The translations under genes and the position numbers were made by a program. From Skeletonema tropicum (taxonomy: Eukaryota > Bacillariophyta > Thalassiosirophyceae > Thalassiosirales > Thalassiosiraceae): 64,000 nt of DNA. Under the pieces are notes generated by a model. The model saw only the letters and a program-made list of their open reading frames with translations, was not told the origin of the DNA and made no database searches. The stretch is from positions 186,001 through 250,000 of the forward strand of contig CM074134.1 in assembly GCA_037178625.1 (NCBI GenBank). Reading direction: 5' to 3'. Below are positions 11,739-22,117 of this stretch, in pieces (positions within the stretch are counted from its first letter, which is position 1; each line of letters opens with the position of its first letter).

Positions 11739-14700
11739 ATGCAGGAGGATCAACTTTCTTCTTCACGTGGCGATGTTACTGCCGATGAGGGTTTTGTAGA
11801 CGCTTCTTTAGAGACCAGTGATGGTAGTCGAGATGCTAATATGGAATCTGATGTATTTCGCAGAGGAAGGTGGCGGAGACCGTTATCCGAGTTTTTGGAT
11901 TTACATCAAGTCCTGTTTTCTACTGAAGGGATCATATCTACACGTTTATGGATTTACGTGTCTTCTGAAGAAGTGGATATCTACCATGTGGTGGACCGTC
12001 CTTCGTTAGTAATGGGTCTCTCCTTATTAGGAAGTCAAGAGGATAAATGGTGGATTGTCACCGTGTACAGGCCTTTGCCCGCACTTAACCCGGCATCTCT
12101 CTCGATTCGATCGGTGCTTCGTCTAGTTGTCTGCTTAGGAACCCGACATTATATTCTCGACACTTCTACATTGGGTGGAGACAAATTGATCGCAGTTATT
12201 ATTCTTCGCATCATGGATCCTTCGGAATTCAGTACTTTGGTAACTCCTTCTGGTGTTAATACCAACCTATATCCATCTATGGATACACGTCCTATCGGTG
12301 TTATAGCTTGTCTTCGACAACATGACATCAGCGCCCTTTTGATGACCCTATTCTGGAAACTCGATATTCAGTTCCTGGGCACAAGTTCTATCAAGCGACA
12401 GCATATCGATGTTGTTATCTTTGGTGAACATCGTCACATCGCAGATCATCTACTCGATGGTACTCATGACTTCCTAGTTGTGAATAGAGGAGTGATGTTT
12501 TTCAGTTGTGAGGGACTCATACTTACACATTATCTCTTGAGACTATGGGGAGTAATGGTAATCTTTAGTGTCGACTTTATCTGGTTGCACGATCTTTCGC
12601 AATGGACACAACATGTTCGATACTATAATCAACTTGTGACCAAGATTCATGTTGCGTGGGGAGATGTTTTGCAATCGACGTATGCATTACTCGGGAGAAC
12701 GGAGACACTCTTGACATCTACTACAAGTATCGATGTCTTTCAAGACGAATCCAGTGGTGTTATTATCACTCACAAGTACCAGAAGATTGATCGTTGCATG
12801 ATATTTGCTCACAGTTGTCACAACTCCGATCACACATCCAACAAGATCTTGTTTATTACCATCGCTCGGTCTGTACTTGAATTACTTGTACGATATGATC
12901 CTTCGCACATTCAAGGCTATGCATTTGTTCGTGGCATGATATCTTATGTCTCTACAGCTTTAGAGCTACTGCGATATCACAAATTGATGATTGGAGAGTA
13001 CTGTCCTGTGAAGATGCGATACTTTATTAATTTAGAGTTTCTTTTGTCCTGCGAGATGAATGGGGAGCAAATTCCTTCAATTGAATATCTATCTGTGATG
13101 ATACGACGTTACCACTATCCTGCGAAGATGAGAGACTTTATTATTTCAGAGTTGATTTGGTACTACGAGTCGAATGGAATTCAGTTCTACAAGACGAAGA
13201 ATGGGGAGCAAGTTCTACTCTATAAGTTGATGGACATCCAAGAAGATTCTGCCGTTGGAAGCCAAGTTGTTGTTTGTTCTCCTGCTGCGAAGATTGAATT
13301 TTACCACCATCGAGCACAACTAGTCGATGCGGAATGCAATGCACTTGTTCTTAAGTCCTTACAAGACTTCGCTGCTCAGTTCTATTCACATGATTCTCGA
13401 GACCTTGCTGATAGGATCTATATCGTCGTCGCTTGCAGGTTGCATCGCTTTTCGTTTGCGGAGATTACTCGAGGTCATCGACAGTATCACGTCTTGCTTC
13501 GGAACGTCATCATCAACAACGTTTTCTTGGATCGACATCATTCTGTCATGGTTACTGCTGAGGAATATGGGGAGACATCATCATCTACTCGACTTCATCA
13601 TATCATTCGTCCGACGGAAGATACTTCCTTTTGCAAATCTTACAACATGCTTGCTTTACTCGGTACTGCCGTGAGAGAAAATATTATTCGGTCGCAGATC
13701 AGTGATGGAAACTCTGCTATCTTCTCGGCTCAATTTGGATATGGTAATATTTTGATGGTTGAGTATGGTGCTATTTTGGTAAGTATCGACAGTGACTCTC
13801 GTCACATGATGATTGCACGTTTTGCATCGAGGATTGTTGATAGGAAGCGCAATATCTACGTTATTCGGAATCAAGTCAATTCGGTTCTTCATCCTGATCT
13901 CGTGAGTTACGAACGTCATCGTCTCCGTCTCAATCATGGGGAGCGCAGCAAACGTGCAGCTATTCAAGAACTTATGGATGCATCACGCACTAATTACCAC
14001 GAAATCATCGTCGGAAGCAGAATTATCACCCGATGCAATCGGCTCTATGGTGGATTCTTTGTCGATATCTTTGTGTGTGGCTTCAGGTTCTTTGTTAGAA
14101 GTCCCGAGAGAGGGTTCTCTTCAAGTGTTCGCATTTTTGATGAATACGTTCAACTTCATTACCAAGTCGCGGATGACCATATATACCTTGAAGTTCAAGT
14201 CACAAACGGCAATAGGCCCTTCTCACAAGTCACAAACGGCAATAGGCCCTTTGCGAACAATCACAATGCTTTATCGTCCACATTTTCTATGGCCGATCTA
14301 CGTCTACCTAGTCCAAAGGAGGAAGAACTACTCATCCAATACCCTACACCTACAGGACAGATCAAGGATTATCAAGACCATACACCTACAGGTCAGATCA
14401 ATGATTATCAAGAGCTACTGGAAATACCAACCATTATGGAAACAACTTCACACAATAATAAGTTTACTGCTCAGATGTTCTTTGAGATTAGCGATTACTT
14501 GTTGAAGTGGGAAGTCTGGAATACGATATACGTTTGGCTGGGGAGTGTCAACTTATGTAAGAAAGCAGATGAGCGCAACCGCAATCGTACCAGTATGTCA
14601 TCAATGGTACACTACTTATGGATATTGAAGATACTCATATCCCGATTAATGGGAATCGTCCCATTTATCTACCGCAAGTTGAACGTCGAATCTTCTGCGA

Positions 14701-14753
14701 TCGTCGGTTCAGCAGAACTTATTTTCCCGCCATATCTTTACACAAGATACTAA
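11739..14753 (+). CDS. Large ORF of the LTR element, unknown family
   Basis: An uninterrupted frame of 1004 codons runs from ATG 11739 (open upstream to at least 11649) to TAA 14753. It crosses into the right LTR, so the last 69 residues are LTR-encoded. I find no YxDD/FxDD reverse-transcriptase box, no HHCC integrase motif, no RNase H signature and no convincing protease (DTSTLGG near codon 150 is only suggestive). The protein is rich in Ile, His, Arg and Ser and has two short internal duplications (VTNGNRPF and TPTGQIxDYQ, 14197-14410). It may be a lineage-specific gag-like or captured gene carried by a non-autonomous LTR element. The complete frame in a recent insertion suggests it was functional recently. 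Function unknown. Confidence 0.6.
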   Translation: MQEDQLSSSRGDVTADEGFVDASLETSDGSRDANMESDVFRRGRWRRPLSEFLDLHQVLFSTEGIISTRLWIYVSSEEVDIYHVVDRPSLVMGLSLLGSQEDKWWIVTVYRPLPALNPASLSIRSVLRLVVCLGTRHYILDTSTLGGDKLIAVIILRIMDPSEFSTLVTPSGVNTNLYPSMDTRPIGVIACLRQHDISALLMTLFWKLDIQFLGTSSIKRQHIDVVIFGEHRHIADHLLDGTHDFLVVNRGVMFFSCEGLILTHYLLRLWGVMVIFSVDFIWLHDLSQWTQHVRYYNQLVTKIHVAWGDVLQSTYALLGRTETLLTSTTSIDVFQDESSGVIITHKYQKIDRCMIFAHSCHNSDHTSNKILFITIARSVLELLVRYDPSHIQGYAFVRGMISYVSTALELLRYHKLMIGEYCPVKMRYFINLEFLLSCEMNGEQIPSIEYLSVMIRRYHYPAKMRDFIISELIWYYESNGIQFYKTKNGEQVLLYKLMDIQEDSAVGSQVVVCSPAAKIEFYHHRAQLVDAECNALVLKSLQDFAAQFYSHDSRDLADRIYIVVACRLHRFSFAEITRGHRQYHVLLRNVIINNVFLDRHHSVMVTAEEYGETSSSTRLHHIIRPTEDTSFCKSYNMLALLGTAVRENIIRSQISDGNSAIFSAQFGYGNILMVEYGAILVSIDSDSRHMMIARFASRIVDRKRNIYVIRNQVNSVLHPDLVSYERHRLRLNHGERSKRAAIQELMDASRTNYHEIIVGSRIITRCNRLYGGFFVDIFVCGFRFFVRSPERGFSSSVRIFDEYVQLHYQVADDHIYLEVQVTNGNRPFSQVTNGNRPFANNHNALSSTFSMADLRLPSPKEEELLIQYPTPTGQIKDYQDHTPTGQINDYQELLEIPTIMETTSHNNKFTAQMFFEISDYLLKWEVWNTIYVWLGSVNLCKKADERNRNRTSMSSMVHYLWILKILISRLMGIVPFIYRKLNVESSAIVGSAELIFPPYLYTRY

Positions 14754-15082
14754 ATCCAATGACCATGGCGCTCACAATCAATCAATAATAAGAATAATGA
14801 AATAGTAATAACTACGTTGGAATACATCCGCTGCCTCAAGGCACACTGTACTACATCAATACTTCGATAGTCGAGTAGGACGCACAACAGCAGAGCTTCA
14901 GTGCTTCGTGTCCGGCTTAAGATAGAATTAGACGTCTCAACACTGCCTTCGTTTCCTGGTACTCTACGATCCTCCTCACAAGTCCACCGATCTCGCTCCG
15001 ATCCGTGTATCCGCCTGAATGTTCGCTTAGATTATCCCGACTCTGTTTGACGGTCTTATGACAGATAATTCTCAACTTGAGA
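14546..15082 (+). repeat. Right long terminal repeat
   Basis: 537 bp, matching 10977-11513 throughout. It encodes the C-terminus and stop codon of the internal ORF. Confidence 0.9.
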
Positions 15083-15452
15083 TCGTCTGCAGGGCAGCTA
15101 TCTTTCGGGCGCAAAATGGGCACAAAGCTTCTCAATCAAGCTGATGGAGATGACCCATGGACAGTGGCTGGTGAGGAATTCCTTGCTTCATGATAAAATT
15201 TTGGGTATGCTTGCGTTAGAGAGGAAGGAGGAGCTACAAATAGCTATAGAGGAGCAGCAAGAGATGGGCTTAGAAGGGCTAGGAGAGGAGGATAAATATT
15301 TGATGGAAATCAATCTCGATGATCTCGAAACAACTTCTGGTGAACATCAAGCTTATTGGCTGCTTTCAGTGAAAGCGGCACGTGAAGCCTTCTTGATAAT
15401 CCGCCAGCGGGCTCAGGCAGCACTTCGACGCGGTCAAAACAACCACGGATAG
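15083..15452 (+). pseudogene. Retroelement C-terminal tail, resumed after the LTR insertion
   Basis: If the LTR element and one copy of TCGTC are removed, the reading frame of 10841-10976 continues without a break: HRRL joins QGSYLSGAKWAQSFSIKLME, then THGQWLVRNSLLHDKILG, LALERKEELQIAIEEQQ and AYWLLSVKAAREAFLIIRQR to a stop at 15452. This tail, with the THGQWLxRN and ERKEELxxxIEEQ motifs, is characteristic of the diatom elements I know of. The restored frame independently confirms the exact ends of the insertion. Confidence 0.85.
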
Positions 15453-15750
15453 AGATGGGTATATGCTTATACTCTCGTGCAAATACTTGTATTTGTATAT
15501 CTCGCCTGTATGCAGGCTTATTGACATTCGCGTCAATATATTCCGGGCTCTACAACGAGCTGTGGTAGGAGAGACAACCCTCTCCCGTGGTCCCGACTGC
15601 GACGCTGTTTGGTTCTGCCCTCGGCGTATGAAGACTCCAATTGTTGGTTCAATGATGTTAGAGGTAGTGATAATGCAACATTTACCTAATTTCCTAAGTG
15701 ATATGATATGAACAGAAGGGACTAACCTGGGACAAATTGATGTGCCATGT
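15453..15750. other. No gene seen
   Basis: Region between the retroelement tail and the 122-bp tandem repeat. Short frames on both strands show no recognisable feature. Confidence 0.5.
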
Positions 15751-15988
15751 ATCCAAGCTTCTTCAGAAGGCTCTAGAGTTATACCCGTCCTCGGGCGGAG
15801 CGGCTCTAGTCCCGTATATTCGTGACTCACAGCGTTAGGAGTAAGAAGCTTGTTCCCGCCGCCGCACGCACAATCCAAGCTTCTTCAGAAGGCTAGAGTT
15901 ATCCGTCCTCGGAGCGGCTCTAGTCCTGTATATTCGTGACTCACAGCGTTAGGAGTAAGAAGCTTGTTCCCGCCGCCGCACGCACAAT
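15751..15988. repeat. Two-unit tandem repeat, 122 bp
   Basis: ATCCAAGCTTCTTCAGAAGG starts units at 15751 and 15873; both end with GCCGCCGCACGCACAA. The second unit lacks a few bases (GTTATCCG against GTTATACCCG). Each unit contains the small inverted repeat AAGCTTCTTCAGAAG. Confidence 0.9.
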
Positions 15989-16051
15989 ATGAGTACTTCT
16001 CTCTAGAGATACGAATGCTCGCAAAAATGAGCTAAGTACCATGTGTCTGTA

Positions 16052-16745
16052 CACCGTACGGTACTCGAGACGGTGTTTCAAGCAAAGAAAGTCTCTTCCC
16101 TTTTGCAAAAAGAATCATTCATGCGAGTAGCACAATGGTTCACGCCTCGCGTAAATTGACGTTGACGGTTTCTCTCGTCATTTTTCTTCTTTTTTTGTCA
16201 CATTCTACAATAAATATTGCTGCCTACGAAAGGCCCCAACGCCCCAACCTGCCCTCACTACCTGCCAGAGACCCGACAGCACTCAACAAAGATAACACAT
16301 GTTCACTGGGCAATGCAATGAAGGTGCAGTGAAGTGGACGTGAGGTTAAGCTATGGCCCATCATGTGAAAGTTGCATGTGTATGGACGAGAATGTGCGAT
16401 GCGGGGCACTCTAGAAGAGCTTCCGACAAGATGTTCAAGAGAATTGTCCTAGAGAATGATGTTCAAATCTTCTCACAGCCCACTCAAGATGAACAAGATA
16501 ATCCTTGGATTGTATTGTAACAATTGATGACTTTGTTTCGGAAGAGGAAATCAGCACAATACTCAAATATGGGCAAAAGACAGGCTATGAGCATGCTAGC
16601 GAGATATTCTATGGGAATCATGCGTCACCCATGAAGACTAAGAAACGTGCGAGCGAAGCCTCGTTGTGCGGATTTCAGGTGAGAGTAGAGAGTTATATCT
16701 ATGCCTTTTCTTGCCATCACATCTTCTCTCTAGACGAATCTCATT
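16052..16745 (+). pseudogene. Prolyl-4-hydroxylase-like N-terminal relic, copy 2
   Basis: ATG 16135 opens a good secretory signal peptide (LTLTVSLVIFLLFLSHSTIN), then DPTALNKDNTCSLGNAMKVQ and a stop. In other frames follow CSEVDVRLSYGPSCESC, DKMFKRIVLENDVQIFSQPT, DNPWIV and, after a 5-bp TTGTA duplication at about 16512, TIDDFVSEEEISTILKYGQ with TGYEHASEIFYG and KRASEASLCGF. Family knowledge: these are the Cys-rich linker and the first part of a P4H-like dioxygenase domain of ER/Golgi proteins. The rest of the domain, with its iron ligands, is missing, and the sequence ends 19 bp from the stop of the next gene. It is inactive; several frame breaks are shared with copy 1. Confidence 0.7.
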
Positions 16746-16763
16746 TCTGACATGTCTATCTAA

Positions 16764-19700
16764 CTATCTACTGTCACTGCACAGTGGAGACAACACCTCA
16801 ATAGCCTTCTCAACACGTTGAACTAAAACGTGCGCATGCCAGATCGCATAGCATTTCTTCGCATCTTGAAAGTGCTGCAATGCTTCATCGTGTTTGTTTA
16901 TAAAAAGTAGATACGTTGCAAATTTTTCGTGTGCTAAGCCCTCTTCGTGATTGAACCTGTGCTCTCGCGCTTGCCTTATCGATGCTTTGTAACAAGCATA
17001 GGCTCGTCCATCGTTCTTCAGAAAGAAGTATTCAGCCTGAAGAAGAGATAGCTTATTTGCGAAGTTCCATGTACAACTCTTTGCCCATTTCGACATGAGT
17101 GTGATGGACGCTTGAGCTACACAAGTCCATTTTGCTTCATCCATCAGATGCTTCCGCGCAAAGTAAGCACCTATGAGGCCATCAATGAATGTAGTGATCA
17201 AAAATAGCACCGATCGACCTGAGTTTGTGTGATGCAAGGATCCAGCGTGCATTAAAAAATGAGGACCGCAGCGAGGGCAAGGGATTTTCGAAGATAATAT
17301 CAAAGTACAATTCAAACTTACCATTTGTAGCTTGTCCCGCGCAATTAGCGTATAAATCCTGCAGCAAGTCATAGTAAACAGCTGCTCCATCCATATCGCC
17401 ACACATATATTTCACGTATCTTATCTTCTGGTATATTGTTCGCGTATAAACTGTCAACTTGTGCTTTATGGTGAACTCTATCACAGCGTTCTCATTCAAC
17501 CCACCGAAGTGACTAAAATATGCATTTTTCTCTACACCCATTAAATCAAATGTCATTTGTTGCAAAACTGCCATCGTTTTCACCTGCCCTTTTTGATTGT
17601 ACCTATAGTTGATGAATGCAAAACGGCAAAAGGATGAGTGTCACAGTGGGCAAACATACTGACAGGATGAGATGATTGTGAAGCGAGACTTACTGCACTC
17701 CTCGCTGTATGTGCTTGTGTAGACTTTGGCTCGATTCCTCAAGGTTCGACCCACAACCGCAAAGCGCCAATGTATGGTAAAAGACAATATTTGATACAGC
17801 ATACTCCATGTCTCCATGTATTAATCCCGCATCGAATGCTTCAGAATGCTTGCACAACGATGCTTGCCAAGGCCTGCAATAAGACAAAAGATGGAAATGT
17901 TGAAATGTTAGTTTGCACATATTCTTTGTGACTCTCTCGAACAAATTGATGGCTCGTATGTATCTCACTCTTTGTAAATATTGATCATTCCATACACCAC
18001 AGCATGAACACGCGGCAACATTTCAGCACTGCCCATTTTCGTCACCAAGTCCGAGGCAACTCGCCCCATTGTAAATGCAGACTCGTAATCTTCATTTAGA
18101 CTACTAGCCAGCCAAGCTCCATAACATGAAAAGGCAATGGCTGCAATTTTACAAACACCGAAATCCACAGTCAATCTCACCATTCGAAAGACAACTATTG
18201 GATTCAGCGGTGGGTTTGACGCGTACGTCACTATCAACATGTGGTTGAGGAATCGCATCGCGGTCAACTTGTTAAAATCTGACATTACCGGCAACGACAA
18301 TAGATCTTCTCTCGACAGTCCAATCAATGCTTGCCTTACTTTTGTTACCTCTTCAAAGTAGATTTCATGAGTGACCTGCGCTGGAATGAACTCCCCCAAT
18401 TGTGACAAAACACTGACACTCGTATTAATGCACTCATGGTTGTTTCCCGACGACGACAATGCACGAACGAGGTTGCTGTAAGTGATCAATTTGTCTCCGA
18501 AACACCTTGCGAAACGCAGTGGCTTATCAGCCAACACTGTCAGCGTCGAGTAGTCACCTACCACACATAGAGCTTCAGCAGCTGCAACAATTTAGCAGGG
18601 TTAGATGAAATGATTTGAATGTAATCGACAAAAAATAGCACACACAAAACTGACAACGAAGAAGGGAGGCTTACCTGCGTCGTATAAACGAAGACTTAAC
18701 CTATATTTCGCCCTCCACGAGTCATCCCCAAGAAGTTCGATGCCAGTCATGAGGTACTTGACGGCAGAATGAAAGCTTTGCTGTTGACGCATTTTCTCGC
18801 CGGCTCTCAAATTTAGTTCTACCACTTCATACTTTTGCTCAGGAATTTTAAGTAACTTGGCACCCCTATTGATGTTGTCTGTAATATGAAAGATGAATCT
18901 ATCCATTTCAGAGGGCGCTGTAGCCAGAAGCAACCTGGAACCAATCAATAAGTGGATCTTCTCCCTTCGTTGCAGAGGGATCAGCCCATATGCTGCTTGC
19001 TGAACCTGATTATGCGACCATTTATAACTTGAGCCTTCTCCGGTCTGCAGGAAACCATCTTCGACGCAAGATTCCAAGAAGTCGTCGCCAATGACTGAAT
19101 CCTTCCGAGCCCTTTCAAGTGTTGTCGCATCAAAGCTTGGTCCTAGGCAGGCACACAGCTTCAAACCCAACTGCATTTTCCCGGAAAGGCGACTCATATG
19201 CTGTGTCATGTGCTTGACGACATCTTCCGACATCTCTTTTAGTTCAATCTTTTCGAGATTAAACATCCATCGACGCGTATTTATGCTATACCAAATTAAT
19301 CCTTCGTCATTGAGTGACGCCAACAGCCGTAGAATAAACATGATGACGCCGCCTGTCTTTTGATGAACTACGTTTGACCTACACGAAACCATGACAATAA
19401 TAATCAAATATGAGTGTCGGCAAACCAAAAATAATAAAAGAGTAAGTGCAAGCCCCTTTCCACATACTCACAATGGTCGGCAAAGATTTGGTGGCAAACA
19501 CATGACGTCACTGAGTAGCGCATTGGTACTCTCCTTCTCCATGGCGCCAACTTTGATAGTCACGACATTGATTCCCTGTTCTCGAATATCTTTCAGATTC
19601 GACGAGAGCATATGCTTATCATTCACTTCGTTATCCCTGTAACAACCAAGGAATAAAAAGTGGTGGATTTCTGGGTCTGTCATCAACATCCTTATCACAC

Positions 19701-22117
19701 CTAGCGTCATCTCATCGGCCCACTGTTTACGAGATCATAATATATAAAGGCATACAGGCACAGGTATACACGTCAGTAAATGTATATGGAAGTCACAACA
19801 GCCCTCCGACAAAGTCGTACACACTCACCTGTAAATCATCGAGTACTAATACCAATGTGTGAGAACTGCATGGAATAGCGCTAATCAGCTTACAAAACAT
19901 ATACTTCAATCTTTGATCCAACAAATTGCCAGTAATCTTTCGCCCCTGTTGTTGTGACCCATTATCCACTTCTTCGGTCCCATCATCCATAAATTTACGC
20001 AAACTTGGAATACTATCATACAAGCACCCAACACCCGATCCCACCGCATCACTGATTCGCCATCGCAGTAACATGGACATGCATGCATTCTCTCCAAGAA
20101 CGCCATTGGAATAATTCTCTCCGACGTTGGAGGATGATGATGCGGTAATGTCGGCAAAGAATGAGTCGAGTGCAGAAGCTAGTACTTTGTCGGGACGAGT
20201 CGATTTGTCGAATTTCCCTTCAATGAAAAATCCATTTGCATTGGCTAATAGGGGCTTTTTGATTTGTTTGACGAGTGTCGATTTACTGTGCGTTTAAAGA
20301 CGAATAACATCAGTAGCAGTTTTGGTGAAATTATGCATGTTCAACGTATAGATACAACCAACACAAATATATAGAGCATAAAAGTTAGCGCAATGGTTAG
20401 GCAGAACTCACCCTGTTCCAGGATACCCAGTAACAAGACCCATCAATGGTCGATCCCCAAGCATTGTAGCTGATTGCAACAAATGCATAATCATTGACAT
20501 TTGAACTTTTCTACCATAAAACGAACCTTTCGGTAACTTCAAACGGCTATTGACAGTAACGTCTTGATCGACCTCAATCTCTTTGAACCAACTGTTGTTA
20601 TTGTTGTTGTTGCTGTTTTGACGATTATGATGACTGTTATTATTCGTAGCCTGTGTCGTCATCATCACCTTTAAATCCTCGTAAACATCATTTGCTGATT
20701 CGTATCTCAACTGTGAGGCATCATTATTCGTTTCGTCATTCCCAACAAGAAGTGTGGATACCATTGCTCGTAAATAGAGGGGAAGACCTTCACCAGGTGT
20801 GAGTTGCTTCCCACGCTTATTCCTCACATTACGAGTATTGGTATTGGTGGTGGTATCATCATCAAACGACGAAGCTTCACCACCTGTATCTGTACCATCT
20901 GTATCATCTGTGCCAACTTCTTGTCTTTACTACTACTACTGCTATAGCTTGTGAATTCTCCTCCTCCCCCATCACGACCACTTGCACTTGCAGAAGCAAT
21001 AGCAGCAGCAGAAGCATCATAAGAGTCGTCCCCGCCGCCCCCCTCACCCGTAGTTCGAAACAATTGATTCAAAACAATCCCCAAATTCACCAAATCCACA
21101 CCCTTTTTCTCCTCAAATAATGCTGTTTGCTCATCAGTATCATCACCACCACCACTATTGCAACAAATCAAAGCATCCGATAAATCAATAAAAGTCGCCA
21201 AATAATCCCCCTCAAATGGTGTTAGAACAATATTCTCCAACGTTAAAGCATTGTACACTATACGACATTGATGGAATTGTTGTAATGTTTTGGCGATTGC
21301 CACTGCCGCACGGAGACGAATGACCATCGTTGTTGTTTGTGATGATTGTTGGGTGGTGGTGGTGGTTGTAGTAGATTGCGTCCGTCACCTTTTCAAGCCA
21401 TTCTTGACAAGTAATACCATTTTCCCATTTAAAGTAGAGTGCGGGATGGCCGTGGAAGGTGCCCACTTCGATCACTTGTCGTTTGTGAACGTGGGGTGGT
21501 AATAGTTTGGAGACTGTTTCTTCGTGTCGTAGTAATTTTTGAGGAGGATTCTTCTGCTGTAGTTGATTTTGTTGTATCACTTTGATGCCCATCATGTCCA
21601 CTGCTCGAGCAGATCGGTAGATGAGTGTGCCACTGGATTTGGATACAATCAGTTGGGGGGGAACATCATCATCAGCGTTGGTACTGTTATTGTTAGTCGT
21701 ATTCGTGATCGTATTATCAGTAGTATTGCTAGATGGTCTCGGAGGAGATGTCGACGCCGGAAGTAGTGACGTCGATGACAATAATATTGCCGCATCACCG
21801 TCCTCCTGCGTTGTTTGCTGCTTCTGCTGTTGCTCTTCGACAACTACTTGATCGCCGGTGGTTGTTGTTCCATTAGTATTATTATTATTGTTACTACTCG
21901 TTTCAAATCCAAAGCCGGTCAAATCTAAATCTAAATCTGCTGCGGCGGTCAACGCTGCTGAGTACGAGGCATCTCGTTGATGACCTGATGATGATGCTGA
22001 TGGGGTAGTGGTGAGAAGATTATCATTATCGTCGCCCTCCCCGAATAACGAATTGGAATCCAAGTCGAGGTTGAACAGATCGTCGCAAGCGCCAGCGCCA
22101 GAACCGGTGTTCTCCAT
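16764..22117 (-). CDS. Pseudokinase / STAND-type ATPase signalling protein, 8 exons
   Basis: My exon model on the minus strand: 22117-20412, 20285-19829, 19722-19472, 19378-18675, 18581-17969, 17873-17694, 17602-17322, 17218-16764. All introns are GT-AG, and the total of 4647 nt gives 1548 codons plus stop. Domains: acidic/Gln-rich N-terminus; degenerate protein-kinase region (VEVGTFHGHPALYFKW, VYNALTLENIVL, DLVNLGIVLNQLF); STAND/AAA_16 ATPase with Walker A GYPGTGKST split by intron 1 and Walker B VLVLDDLQWAD split by intron 2; then long helical TPR-like repeats (ending HAHVLVQRVEKA). The order resembles the N-terminal half of bacterial PknK and multisensor histidine kinases, but no kinase or cyclase output domain follows. 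The HRD Asp and DFG are missing, so the kinase part is probably a scaffold. Two compensating 1-nt frame breaks lie in exon 1 (near 21330 and 20905). Confidence 0.8.

Larger units (their letters stand above)
10977..15082 (+). mobile_element. LTR element nested in the retroelement
   Basis: Two 537-bp direct repeats (10977-11513 and 14546-15082, constant offset 3569, no difference seen by eye) bound a 3.0-kb interior. The termini are TGTCAACTT at the left and AACTTGAGA at the right, an imperfect inverted repeat (7 of 9). TCGTC flanks both ends (10972-10976 and 15083-15087) as a 5-bp target duplication. A purine-rich GGCTGGGGAG sits directly before the right repeat, as a polypurine tract would. 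Identical repeats imply a recent insertion. Confidence 0.9.
6540..15452 (+). mobile_element. Decayed non-LTR-type retroelement, interrupted by an LTR element
   Basis: Plus-strand pieces follow in the order of a diatom reverse-transcriptase element: a Pro-rich first ORF (6646), RT domain (7681-8640), RNase H domain (9262-10419), a Cys/His segment and C-terminal tail (10353-10976, resumed at 15088-15452). Several frameshifts and stops make it inactive. The foreign LTR element occupies 10977-15082. I did not find terminal repeats belonging to this element. The same RNase H portion recurs as an isolated fragment at 49630-50870. Confidence 0.8.

Noticed and set aside
11649..14753. Calling the large ORF a Copia or Gypsy Gag-Pol polyprotein
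   Set aside because: No RT active-site box, integrase zinc motif or RNase H motif is visible; a TKSSSEAEL string in another frame is too weak to support it.
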